Assembly (NCBI RefSeq): GCF_000283155.1
Contig: NW_004454166.1
Coordinates: 15,065,970-15,129,969 of the forward strand
Length of the DNA: 64,000 bases
DNA from: Ceratotherium simum simum
Taxonomy: Eukaryota; Chordata; Mammalia; Perissodactyla; Rhinocerotidae
Direction: 5' to 3'
The notes below the pieces were generated by a model. It was not told the origin of the DNA, made no database searches, and saw only the letters and a program-made list of their open reading frames with translations. This document shows, piece after piece, positions 23,175-35,100 of this stretch; the stretch's first letter is position 1, and each line of letters opens with the position of its first letter. Position numbers and translations under genes: made by a program.

Positions 23175-26100
23175 CTTAAGTTCATTTATACATTGGTGTT
23201 CTGAGCCTTAGTGGAATGTAAATTGAGAGCTGCTTTTCTGGGTGCATCTGAAGTCCTGAGGATGCACTTGGACTTTGGTCCAGTGTTGATCAGTCAGGGT
23301 CATTGCTGCCAGGACCACTTTCGGGTGCATGAATGATGCGGTTGAGCCCTTTTAACCTGAACCTGGGGAGGTACAGAGTTGGACTATAGTGAGAAAGCTT
23401 TAAAAAAGGACAATGGAAATTGTAATTCAGTTTTAATATTCAATGATGGTTCTATTGATTCATCCCCCCCCCCCCATTTTCCTATATAATTAGTTCAGTA
23501 CACGTTCTCTCTATCCTCGATTGCTGAAACTATCTCTACTCGCTGGTATCTCTACCTACAGCCTTGCACCTTGTCTACTTGATTTTTTATTGTAGCCTTA
23601 TCCTTCTGGAGCACTAATCTTAGATCGTGTGCTTAAAATCTTACCCGTGGTTCTCCATTGCCTTCAGGTTAAAATTCAAACTCCTTAACAAGACATATAT
23701 AGTTGTTTTGGAGCTGAGCCATCCCCTGCTACCTGTTTCTCCAGCAACATTGAATTACTGGCATTCATCTGAATAAGCAATGTACTTTCTTTAGAATTCT
23801 TTCCTTCCTTTCTTTTTTCCCTCCCTCCTTCCCTTCCTTCCTTCCCTTTTGTTTAACTAACTCCTACTCATTCAAATCATTGTAGACTTTAGCTCCTTAC
23901 CGGGTTAGGCACCCACTCTATGTCCTTCCATAGTATCTTGAATTTACCCATCTAAATTGTAAATGTGTGTTCAATTGTTTCTTTTCTCAATTAGATTACA
24001 AGCTTTTGAGAGTAGAGACAGTGTCTTATTTACTATTTTATCTCCAGTGTCTACTAGGCACTCAATTATTGCTTGTTGAATGAATGGTCTTTGAATTTTT
24101 TCCAACAGTAATGGTGGATTTTTGCTCATTCATTAATTCACTGTCATTTAGCCATTGTGATTTGAGGTAGATGGTCAGAATTTGGGATGTTTACAGTGGC
24201 CATGGACTTTAATGAAATTAATTGGACCACACGGAATCTTTATTTCGCTATTTCTAACTAATTGCAGGTTAAAACAGAAACGTTTACCTACAGATTCTTT
24301 GTTAGATCTGAATTTCCCCCCAAGGTTTTTACAAAGGGGATGCCTGTCTTGCCATCAATGATCTTTACACTTAGATCTGTCCTTAAGAGAGTGCAGAGCC
24401 CAGGGCTATCCTGTGTTGGTTGACATGCAAATCATAACAAGTGTCCCCCACTTTTCCCCCCATCCACAGAATTTTATTTTGTACACAAAATAGTTTAATT
24501 TAAACATTATGTTCAGCTTTAAAAGGGTAACTTTAAGGAATTGTCTAGAAGAGGATAGGGACAATCCCATTAGTTTCCCTTTGATGTGAAAAGAGTGGAT
24601 TTTGAGTTTATGGTGTGTTTGAGGGTCTCTTGTGCTTCTGAGCACTATCTGCTAGGGCCACATCTTCTGCTGGGTGCCTTTCTTACTTAGTTGCTGTTAG
24701 CAAAATACAATGCTCTATCCATTTCCCATACACTAGGGATAACTATTGTCACTCAAGGATTAGTGAGTTGGGTTTGGTTTTTTTGGGGGGGGGTGAAATT
24801 GATAAAGATCTTCTATTTGTTTTCTATGGTGATGGAATCTTTTATATTCAGTAGTATATGTCTATTTATGGTCCAATGAAAATAGCTTGTGTTTTCCTAT
24901 AAAGCTAACTCACTATTGGTTATTTGGTGTTCTCTGGGGAATCTTGTGTCTGCAGAGTTAAGGTTGCCCCAGAAGGTGTGCCTCGTGTTGCTGATGAAGT
25001 CCATTTTGATGCAGTACCATTTTTGAAGGATAAGTGCTGTCTGGAAGTAACATTAGTCATCACACATACTGATCATAAAACCCACAGTAACAGCCTTCCA
25101 GGGCACAATCATAAGTAATAACAACAGGAAGAATCATTGGAAATTGCTGGCATGGACTATGTGAAATAAAGGACCTGCTGATACGGCAGTCAGCCTAATT
25201 TTACAGGAAATATTAACAAGCTTGGTGTTGTGGAGCTGAGGAGATAAATTCCCAGAGTCAAATAAATTGGTTAATCTGAATCACCCAGCGGAACTATACA
25301 AACAGCACATTCTGGGGCTGTTAAGCAAGGTGAACTTCGTCCTCAAGGAATCTATAGTCTCCCTTAGAAGCCTGGAGCGCGCTTCTCGTGCCTCACTTCT
25401 GGGAGGTGGAGCGCTGAATTAAGGTCACTGCCAAGGCTGCAGCCAGCAGAACGAAGGGGAAGAAAGCCCGCCTTCTCTCCAGGGGCTTTCCTCTCATACC
25501 AGGCTTTCCTCCTGCTCAAAACTCAGTTCGAATACAAAACTATAGAATCAGTCCTTCACAAATGGTACAAACCATTAAATAAACTGTTGAGTGAGTGGGA
25601 GCGAGAGAGCAAGAGAGATGGGACTAAAAGGTTAGAAGGATAAAACAATAAGCTAAAGTGATGAAACAGACAGGAACAATTTTAGAGACTGAGATGTTAG
25701 GACATACACATCAACTGGGAAAAATAAGGCCATCCCATCAGCTCAAAAGTTGAAAAACCCTTGTGCAGAGAGGCAATTAGGATTCCTGAAGCTTAAGCAG
25801 CTGTCAAGTCCAGCAAAACTCCTGAATATTTCTTCCCATCGCTTGCAGTTATTTGAAGTGTTCCCTGAATAGATGTCCTTCTAGCTCACCATGGAAAGCA
25901 GGATCTGGAAGGCCTCTCTCTTTTGCCTGTGATTCGTCCCTCACAACCTTTTGGACTGAAGTTAACTCTGAGACAGCGTCCCAGATGGTACCTGCACCCC
26001 TGTTTCCTGTCCCCACTGCTGGCAGGTGCAGCCCTGCAGCCACTTGCTGTGAGCACCTCCTCCCTGTCCTTGAGGGTGACATGCCTTAATTACATGAATG

Positions 26101-29100
26101 CGATTTTTTTTTTTTGGACACAGAGTGACTCTAGCTCCTGACTTAAAATTTAATTTAGAAATAATTCCTCAGGAAAATGACACCTATTGAGAATTTACTC
26201 TGCTTTTTATCTCTCCCAAATTGCTCGTTTATGTTTCAGGATCATTTTATTATTTAAAAATGAAACAAGTGAAACCCATTGACTATCATATAAGAGGTCC
26301 ACTCCTTTTATACCCAGTGTGTTCCTGAAAATGTAATAAAATCAAATTCCTTAAAATTAAATGGGGATACATGTTAGGAGGGTACATTCTATTTCAAGAG
26401 AACTAAGAATATTGTTAAAATCCCAAATTTTGGCTCTGCTGGTCCTGATGCCTGAGACACGCTGCCGCTGATCGAGACCTTTCTGGGTGTTAGGGGTTGT
26501 GGGAGGGAGCCCGGTGGGAAGGCTGTCTTGCAGTCTTTGCTCTGGGGACTGTGCTACTTGTGGTGATTTTATTGGTCAACAAAACATAATAGAGTCTCTT
26601 CTGGAAACCCTCAAAACATCTTCCTACTAGAAGGCAGTGTCCTTGGATTACATAGTAACCAATAGTTACTTTGTACGTTGTATTTGCTGCAGTGTGGAAA
26701 TTATCTTCCTTTGCCTCCTCAGCTCTGAAGGTGGCAACCTCTCTCTGTAGCAGAGCCAAGTGAGGGAGATTCTTGTGGCTGTGAACCCAACATTTCGAGT
26801 CAGGCTCAGAGGATAGAGGAATTAAGAGAATCAGACTATATGTGGCACCTCTGCCCAACTGGGAACCCATCTAATAGTTTAAAAGGAGAGCTCAGCTGAA
26901 AAACAGTAACAGGCCATTTTCAGTAGATAATAATTTGTGATATTTAATGTGTCTCACTCATACTTCTTATTCTTTCGTGGTTTTTACACTTTTGGATGAT
27001 GTCTATAGAACTTTAAATTGGTTCCTAAATATTGGGTGTAATTTTAACTTTGAATATAATTTTAGCCTAAATATTGGATATAATTTGAACTTTGCATTAA
27101 ATGTGTTTTATGCCATGTTTCGATTTGTTCTGTTTTTACCATGATTTGGGGCATTTGATGATTCCCCTTCTCCTTTTCATCTTTCTTAACACGCAAGAGT
27201 TGGTTTTATGTTTTTTAAAGAAAGCCATCATAATGGCCTAATATTGAAACATATGTGAATCTTTACATAGATGACTTTCCAGTCCTTCCATTCTGGTGTA
27301 TGTTTCATCAATGTTTGACATCTCTAAATCTCTTCTTAGAACTATGGTAATTCTGAGAAGTTACATTTGGTGGAAAATGTTAAAATTAGCAGAGTTTTTT
27401 TTTTTTTTTTAATTACCGATAATAGCTGTCATTGAATGTTTACTTTATCGTTTAATCTCATCTATTTCTCACAATTACTTTATGAGGTAGGTACTGTCAT
27501 CTACACTTTTTTTTAAAACTTGAGATAAAGAAGTAACTTGCCCAAGGATACACAGCTCTGAAGCTCGTGTAGCAATCCAGGCAGTCTGCTCCAGCCCAGG
27601 CTCTTAAACCAGTATGCTGTATGCTGCCAGTGATAACCTAAAAATAACCCCGGAAGTGATCCATAAGGATAGGGTATCTGTATGGGAGTTTCTCCAGTTG
27701 CTGTAAATCTCAAGTTTCTGATAATTGGCCACATTTAGATTACTGTGGAGAGAGCCCCCCTACTCATTCTCTTCTACAATTCTTCCCAAATCTCACATGA
27801 CTTGTACTGCTCTTTTCACAGGCTTCTCGTTTTCAATCCATCCCGTAACTCCTGATCTTTCTAAGAGTTTCCGCCTCAGCCCTCTTGTATTCCTACAGCA
27901 GTCTAGTTTTCCTAGGTCTGTGGTTCTCCACTTGGACTGCACTTGGCAGTCACCAGGAGGGCTTTGAAAAAAAAAAAAATACTGCTGTCTGGGTCTCAAC
28001 CCTAAAGATTCTGATTTGATTGGTCTGGGCGTCAGGATCTTTTTTTTTTTTTAACTCCTTAAGTGATTTTCCTGTGCAGTCAAGGTTGAGAACAACTGCC
28101 CTTGACTATTTATCAGCAGTTGTGGCCTCTACCTGCTACCTCTTGGCTTCGTTTAATTCTCCATCTAGCCCAGAACTCACAGTTCATCACTTCATTATCT
28201 TGCCCCTTGCCTTCCCTCATATCGGCCTGCCCTGTTATCCTGAATCCATCTCATAATTTATAGCTTCTCAACTTGCAAAATCCTGCAGAGGGTAAGACAC
28301 AGCCACGTGGATTAGTACTACTACACATTCATGGTCTCAGATCTCAGCTAAGCCTACAGTGCTATCTGGCAATACTTTGTTGCTATATTTAGCCCTGTCA
28401 TCCATTACTGACAGAACCTCTTCTAAAACTTCACCCGTCTCTCCTCATTCTTGTCAGATTACCTTAACTCCTACTTCACACTGTGGATCCTGTCATGCCA
28501 TTAATTATTTTTTATTTTCTCTTTTTACCCAGTGACTAGCTTTTCCCCTTACGGTTTATATTCAGGTATTAAAAATTAAACTGAAAAACCCTTCTCCATC
28601 TAGTTACTCTTTAGCCCTTTTACTCAGTCGGGTTGCAGAAGAAACTAGTGCTTATTCACTGTTATCACATCTCACCTCCCACTCATTTACTTCTTAACCT
28701 GTTTTTATCTGTCTACCCCTGTCCAAAGTGCTCTGAGGTCACCAGTGTCCACCCAATCTAGTGGACATTTCAGTTCTTGTCTTGACCTCTCGGCAGCATT
28801 CAGTGTTGTTCTTTCTCAAACTCTTTCGAAAAGAAAACAGGCTAGCCAGACAAACCCTTCTGTGACTTTACTTTCTTCCTGGCTATCTTTCTCCTTCTCT
28901 GGGCACTCTCTCTCAGTCCCCTTCATGCATTACTCGTTCTACAATATTAGTTATATTGATTTGTGGCCACCTGCTAATGGCATGCTCTACCTAGGAGAGC
29001 CTGTATTTACTAAACTGTGGATGGCTCCCATATTTTTATCTGTAGACTACCCTTACCTTCGGAGCTCTATGTAGCTGTTTATTTACCCTTCATTTATTCA

Positions 29101-32100
29101 ACATTTAAAAAAATTGAGAACATACTCTGTATCACTGTTTTGCTGGACCCTGGAGAATTTATGGTCTACTGTAGTGTGTCTTCAAGCGTGCATAGCCTGC
29201 ATCAGAATCATTTGGGATGCTAATAAAAGTGCAGATTCCTAGGCTGTGTAACTGGTCCATTAAGTTGTGATTTCTGCCTTCGGGCACTATGTATACTAAA
29301 TGTTGAAAAACACTAGTCTCTTGGCCTGGAAATTGTCTCAAAGCAGTAAGCTGGAGCAGTTAGAGGACTCACTTCATTTGTTTTCCATGTCTCAGGAATC
29401 ACTGTCTTTCTTTACCTGATGTCCAGTATCTTAAAAATCCTTGTTTCCTATATTTTGTCTGATTTTTTTTTAATTGTTTCAGGTGGGAGAGTAATCCAGT
29501 CCTTGTTTCTTCCTGTCCAAAAGTTGAAGTTCTGAGGGGTGGGAGAGGGGAGGCCAGGGGTTTTGACACTTATGTAAGGACAGAGACAAAGCTGCAGGCT
29601 ATTAATAATAGTCAAAAACTGGAAACAACCAAAAAGTCCATTAACAGAAAGTAGATAAATAGAATGTGGTATATTAATACAAGGAGTACTATACTGTAAT
29701 GAGAATGAGTGAACTACGACTAAATGGAACAACAAGGATGACTCTCATAAACATGATGTGAAGTAAAAGAAGCCCGAGACAAAAGAGTTCATCCGATGGG
29801 ATTCCATTTAGACAAAATTTTAAAACCAGCAAAATCAGTCTATAGTGTTAGAAGTCAGGATAGTGGTTACCCTCGAGGGGAGGGTGGTAAGCAGGGGCTT
29901 CTGGTGTTCTGGTAATACTCTGTTTCTTGATCTGGGTACTAGTTACATGGGTTTTCACTTTGAGAAAATTCATTGAGCTGTGTATTTATATGTGACTTGA
30001 CTATATGTATGTTATGCCTCAATGAAAAGCACCCCCTCCCACCCCCACAAAAAAGGTCAAGGCTGTAAGCCAAATGCACGATAGGGAGGTAGGACTGGAT
30101 TCCCGGTGTAGAACCTGAAACTGAGCAAGTGCTGTACCCAGGACTCTAGAAGAAAGCAAGTTACCTGGTCCAGGCTGAGGGTGGAAATGGGCATCCATGG
30201 CCATGAAAACTCCTGTGTAATGTATGGGTGCAATGAGTTCAAGTTCATATTGTCTAGGTAATGCAGAAACCCTGACCCGAGATACTAAATAAAAGCAGGT
30301 TTGAAACCAGTAAACCTTGTAGGACCCTGTCAGAGCCACTCATAAAACCGGTCCACTTGGAGGACTCCAGCACTCAGGCTACCTTTGAGATACCAGGCAA
30401 ATGGGCTGTTGATCACGTTTTGAAATATACAGCTGTAGATTAGTTTACAACACGCTGGCCATGGCCAAAGCACCCCTGGCATCATTTCTGTGTGTGGCAA
30501 GCAAAGTTAAAACATTCTTGCTCCAGAGCATAACTTTGTTGACATTGTAAGAGTTTCACAAGGAGAAGAGCTTCTGTACCAGTGCAACTCTCGCGTTGAA
30601 CCGCAGCTCCTTGACAGGAGGGAATTCGCCTGTTTGTCATTTTATCTCCAGTGCACAGGATCATGTCTGGTGTACATCTGGGGCTCAAGATAGGTTTGTT
30701 CAGTAAGGGAATGTGAAGTAGTCATGGAGCACCACTGTGTGCTGAGCATAGTGCTATGTAATTTTGTGGCTGTGATTTAATGTATATTCTTTTATTGTTT
30801 TGATAAACATTTCAAGTAATTTGTAACAAGCGGCTATGTCAGTTGTGTTACGTAAGTCAAAACAGTATTCTCTAAAGTAGGATTCTTGTATCCTAGGAGG
30901 TACACTGCAAGATGACCCCTTGGGGTATGGAAAGAAAATATGAGAGACAGAGAGATATTGAGATTGGAGGGGGGCCACAAAGGAGAATATTTTTAAAGGT
31001 CCTGCCATATAGTCTGGCTTATAATATTTTGAGTAGAAATTTCAGATGTAGTACTTATCAATTTTCTTCACCATAAACCTGGAGAGGGCTTCATGGTTGT
31101 TTTGCAGATCAAAATGTCTTTGATAAAATACTGCATTCTTGATATGAAAGGATAGGAGGTGTATCTATACGTATTAGCATTTAAAGTAAAATGTCTTAAT
31201 GAAGAAGAAGGGGAAAATAGGATCAACACTAGACCATTTAGCAGTTTAATTTACCCTTGTTGTTGTTATTCTAAAGCCTTGCCACATGTAGTGTGTTATT
31301 GGGCTAGGTTTCTCTGTAATTGGTTATCACCTCACATGCCTGTTTTGATACAGTGTAATAGCACTTAATCATACAATGGGACGAATAGGTAAAAATTACT
31401 GGGATCTTAGACTTCTTATTGTAGCCTCCATGTCTTGAACTCTTTCATGATCTCGATATCTTTGCCTCTCATTCTTTCTGAGCTACATTCTGGATAATTT
31501 CTTCAAATCTAGATTCTAGTTCTCTTTTAAACTGTGTGTATGCAATCTTCTGTTTTACCTGTCTATTGAGTTTCTAATGTCAGCAATCATAGTTTTCATT
31601 TGTAGACCTTGTGTGGTTCTTTTCATATATTCGTGGTCACCTGTGATGATCTCTCTCATTCCATCTCTTGGGTTTTGTTCAAGCAACACAGGTAGTTTCG
31701 GTTCCAAACCCATGTGGTAGGTGCTCTCCGGGGAGACTTTCTCCTTTCATTCCACCTCACTCAGGACTGAATCCAAGATAGGCAGCATCCCAATCTTCCC
31801 TCTATGGGTCAGGATTTTTCTACTTTGTCTTTCAGGGATTCCATATTTATACAAGGTTCTCAGAATAGATTTCCTGTCATTCTCGTCTCAGGCTTGTCTC
31901 CATCTCTAAGACCAACAGATGGTCTCAGGAAAGACATCGGCTCCAGTACTCACTCACTCAGAGGTTTCTCATTTCTAACCTGGGTGGCTTTCCTTTATTT
32001 TCCTAACAGTTCAGTAATAGATTTAAAAAATGCTTTTATGGACCAGCCCAGTGACATAGTGGTTAAGTTCACACGCTCTGCTTCGGCCGCCTGGGGTTCG

Positions 32101-35100
32101 CAGGTTCAGATCCCAGGCGCAGACCTACACACTGCTCATCAAGCCATTCTGTGGCAGCGTCCCACAAACAAAACAAAGGAAGATGGGCACAGATGTTAGC
32201 TCAGGGGCAATCTTCCTCACCAAAAAAAATCTTTTAGTGCACTTTTATTAAAAAGGAGGGAAGAAACACTGCTGTACGGTATATAGGAAAGTTAAGAGAG
32301 TAAATCCTAGCAGTTCTCTTCACAAGGAGGAAAATACCTTTTTTTTCTTTTTCTTTTTCCTTTTTTTTGTATCTACATGAAATGAGGGATACAAACTAAA
32401 CTTATTGTGTTATCTCACAATATATGTAAGTCAAATAATTATTCTGTACACCTTAAACTTATACAGTGTTGTATGTCAATTATATCTCAATAAAGCTAGA
32501 GAAAGAAAGAAAGAAAAAAAAAAAAAGGAGGGAAGAAATTATAAATATTATATAATAAGTGTGTGTGTGTGCGTGTGTGTGTGTGTGTGTGTTTTGCCTT
32601 GTATAAGTATTTAAAAAAAATTTCTGGAAAGATAAGCAAGAAACTAATAATGCTGGGGAGGTGCTGATAGGAACAAGGCAGATGGGGGACAGCGGTGACA
32701 GGGAGACTTTTATGTGAAACTCTTAATATTTTTAGTGATTTGAGGCATATGGATATATTACTGGTTCAATCAATTAAATATATAATATAAACTATTTTCC
32801 CTCAGCAATCTAGATGTGTTTTGTAGTGAGTGACGTCTCGTCTACCATTTTGTTAGAAATGGAATAGTGGGGGCCGGCCCCGTGGCTTAGCAGTTGAGTG
32901 CGTGCGCTCCGCTGCTGGCGGCCCGGGTTCGGATCCCGGGTGCACACCGACGCACTGCTTCTCCGGCCATGCTGAGGCCGCGTCCCACATACAGCAACTA
33001 GAAGGATGTGCAGCTATGACATACAACTATCTACTGGGGCTTTGGGGGAAAAATTTAAAAAAAAATAAAAAAAATAAAGAAATGGAATAGTGGTCATTTT
33101 TGTGGTTATATAAATTTTAGATCATGGTTTTACCTCTGTCCAGCCCTCTAGATGAACTCTATACATCAGTATTTTCCAAACTATCTGTGGCAAAGGATCG
33201 GGTCTTTAAAATTGTCCAGGGGCCGGCCCCGTGGCTTGGTGGTTAAGTGCGTGTGCTCCGCTGCTGGCGGCCTGGGTTCGGATCCCGGGCGCGCACCGAC
33301 GCACCACTTGTGCGGCCATGCTAAGGCCACATCCCACATACAGCAACTAGAAGGATGTGCAACTATGACATACAACTATCTACTGGGGCTTTGGGAGAAA
33401 AAAGGGAAAAAAAGAAGGAGGAGGATTGGCAATAGATGTTAGCTCAGGGCCAGTCTTCCTCAGCAAAAAAATAAATAAATAAATAATAAAAAATAAATAA
33501 ATAAAATAAAATCATCCAGTCTGTCATGGACTGATACTTTGGTAAACTACAATAAAAATAAATTTCTGATCATGTGATTGGATGGCATGGCAATGTCCGA
33601 TTTCTATAAAAGTTTCTAAATACTTTCAAGTTCTTCTCGTCGCAGACCAGTATAAAGCAACTCATGGACCGGTGCTGTGCTGAGCAGCACCTCTATAGAT
33701 GGTGCTCATTATTTTCTGGCATTTGGTGTTGTGGATCAGAAACTGATACCACCCTATCCTTTAAATTTTCTTGTTGGTTTAAAATTTTTTCCATTGTGGG
33801 TAACCTGTTTTCTTTCTGTAAAGATATGTTATGGCCTTATGGGAAACATTAGGTGTTTGCTGCAGCACACTACTAGCTTAGTTAGCAGAGCGAGCCTGTG
33901 GCTACCTGCTGTGGATGATGGTACTGGTGTACTTCCAGAAGTCATTCATAGATTAATAGTGTATTTTATCGAACCTAAAGATGCATTGCTAGTGCTGTTT
34001 TCTTGATCTTCTAGAAGGGTCTCATTGGTTGGCTTTCATGCTACTAAGTCAGGTCTGCCAGCTGGCCACCAGCAATTATAAGATGCCGTTGATTTCAGAT
34101 ATGTTAAAACGTATGTCTTAAAATATCTTGCAGCTGGCCCTGTGATTGTTCTAGCTTCTAATTACTGTTGAGTTCTTGGATACTTGCTTGTGAGGAGAAG
34201 CCTTTGGTGATTTCCTTTAGAAACTTCACCACCCTGCTCAATGGCATCTGTTCTCTTTATTGTGACAGCCTGACATTAACTGGGGCACATCTTCTCTTCT
34301 CCAATTGACATGACTTCCCTCATTAGGAGCCTGCGCTGCAGCACCCTTGGGATGGACCAGCACTGAGAACCTTGGCCAACGTATCTGTGAATTGGTGGCA
34401 CTGGTATATCTTCCAGTGTCATTAATAGATATTTCTCTCATCAGTGAGATTTTTTTCTTACTTTCAACTTCCCTCTGTTCTGCCCTTGCCATTCTGAGCT
34501 TGTGACTATTGAGAGTGCTGCTAATTATCCCATTTTCTTGTTTGCCATGCAGGCTGCTTGGTAATTCTTTTAAGCGTGTGTTATGCGAACTGTTTGTTTT
34601 AGAAATTTCTCAGATTTTTCTGGTTACCCTTCCTTAGGTTTCTGGTGCAGACAGGGATTTTTTTCCTCCTATTTTCCTAGTTCTTGGGCCACTTTGATGG
34701 CAGTTTGGAAGGAAGGGCAGTTAATGTGTGGACTAACAATGTCATTCATTTCTTCACCCTGTATTTATTGAATGCCTACTCTATGCCCAGCATAGTCCTC
34801 GCACTGAGAGTACAACAATAAACGAGTATTAAGCTCCGGCCTTCACTGGGACACTCATTCTGCTTAGTTCTGGTTTTCCTAAACTGGAAGCTTACATGCT
34901 TCTACTTTCTTTCATTTTTAGATATTCCTTTAGAAAGATGTCAATTAAAAAAACATTTAACTTAGAATTTAGTGATTTATTCATAGCTAGGTATATACTG
35001 TATGTCAATTTGGCACTAATATATTCTCCAGAAATAATATATGTTATCGTTTGCTTTTTAGCCGATTACACCTCAACAAGAAGGCAACGGATAAACAGCC

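Larger units (their letters stand above)
18070..35061 (+). other. UGCG: UGCG intron 1 (16,992 bp)
   Basis: Donor GTGAGT, acceptor a T-rich tract ending TTTTTAG. It holds L2 (18722, 23540, 28280, 34745), a long reverse L1 (19385-20960), MIR (27440), MER5-type elements (27910, 29177), L1 pieces (29600, 31430, 32370) and three ERE SINEs, all after 32040. The stretches 20961-23126, 24096-27439, 30053-31429 and 33508-34744 hold nothing I recognise as a gene or named repeat. Confidence 0.9.

Noticed and set aside
24924..25118. Possible extra exon in UGCG intron 1
   Set aside because: No family similarity, no in-frame role in the 394-residue protein, and exons 1 and 2 already join exactly.
28745..29074. 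Possible reverse-transcriptase gene
   Set aside because: Only a short LDLSAAF-like motif survives in a decayed L2 with no intact domain.
30053..30360. Possible processed pseudogene after the L1 end
   Set aside because: No poly(A), no target duplication and no recognisable protein or mRNA similarity.
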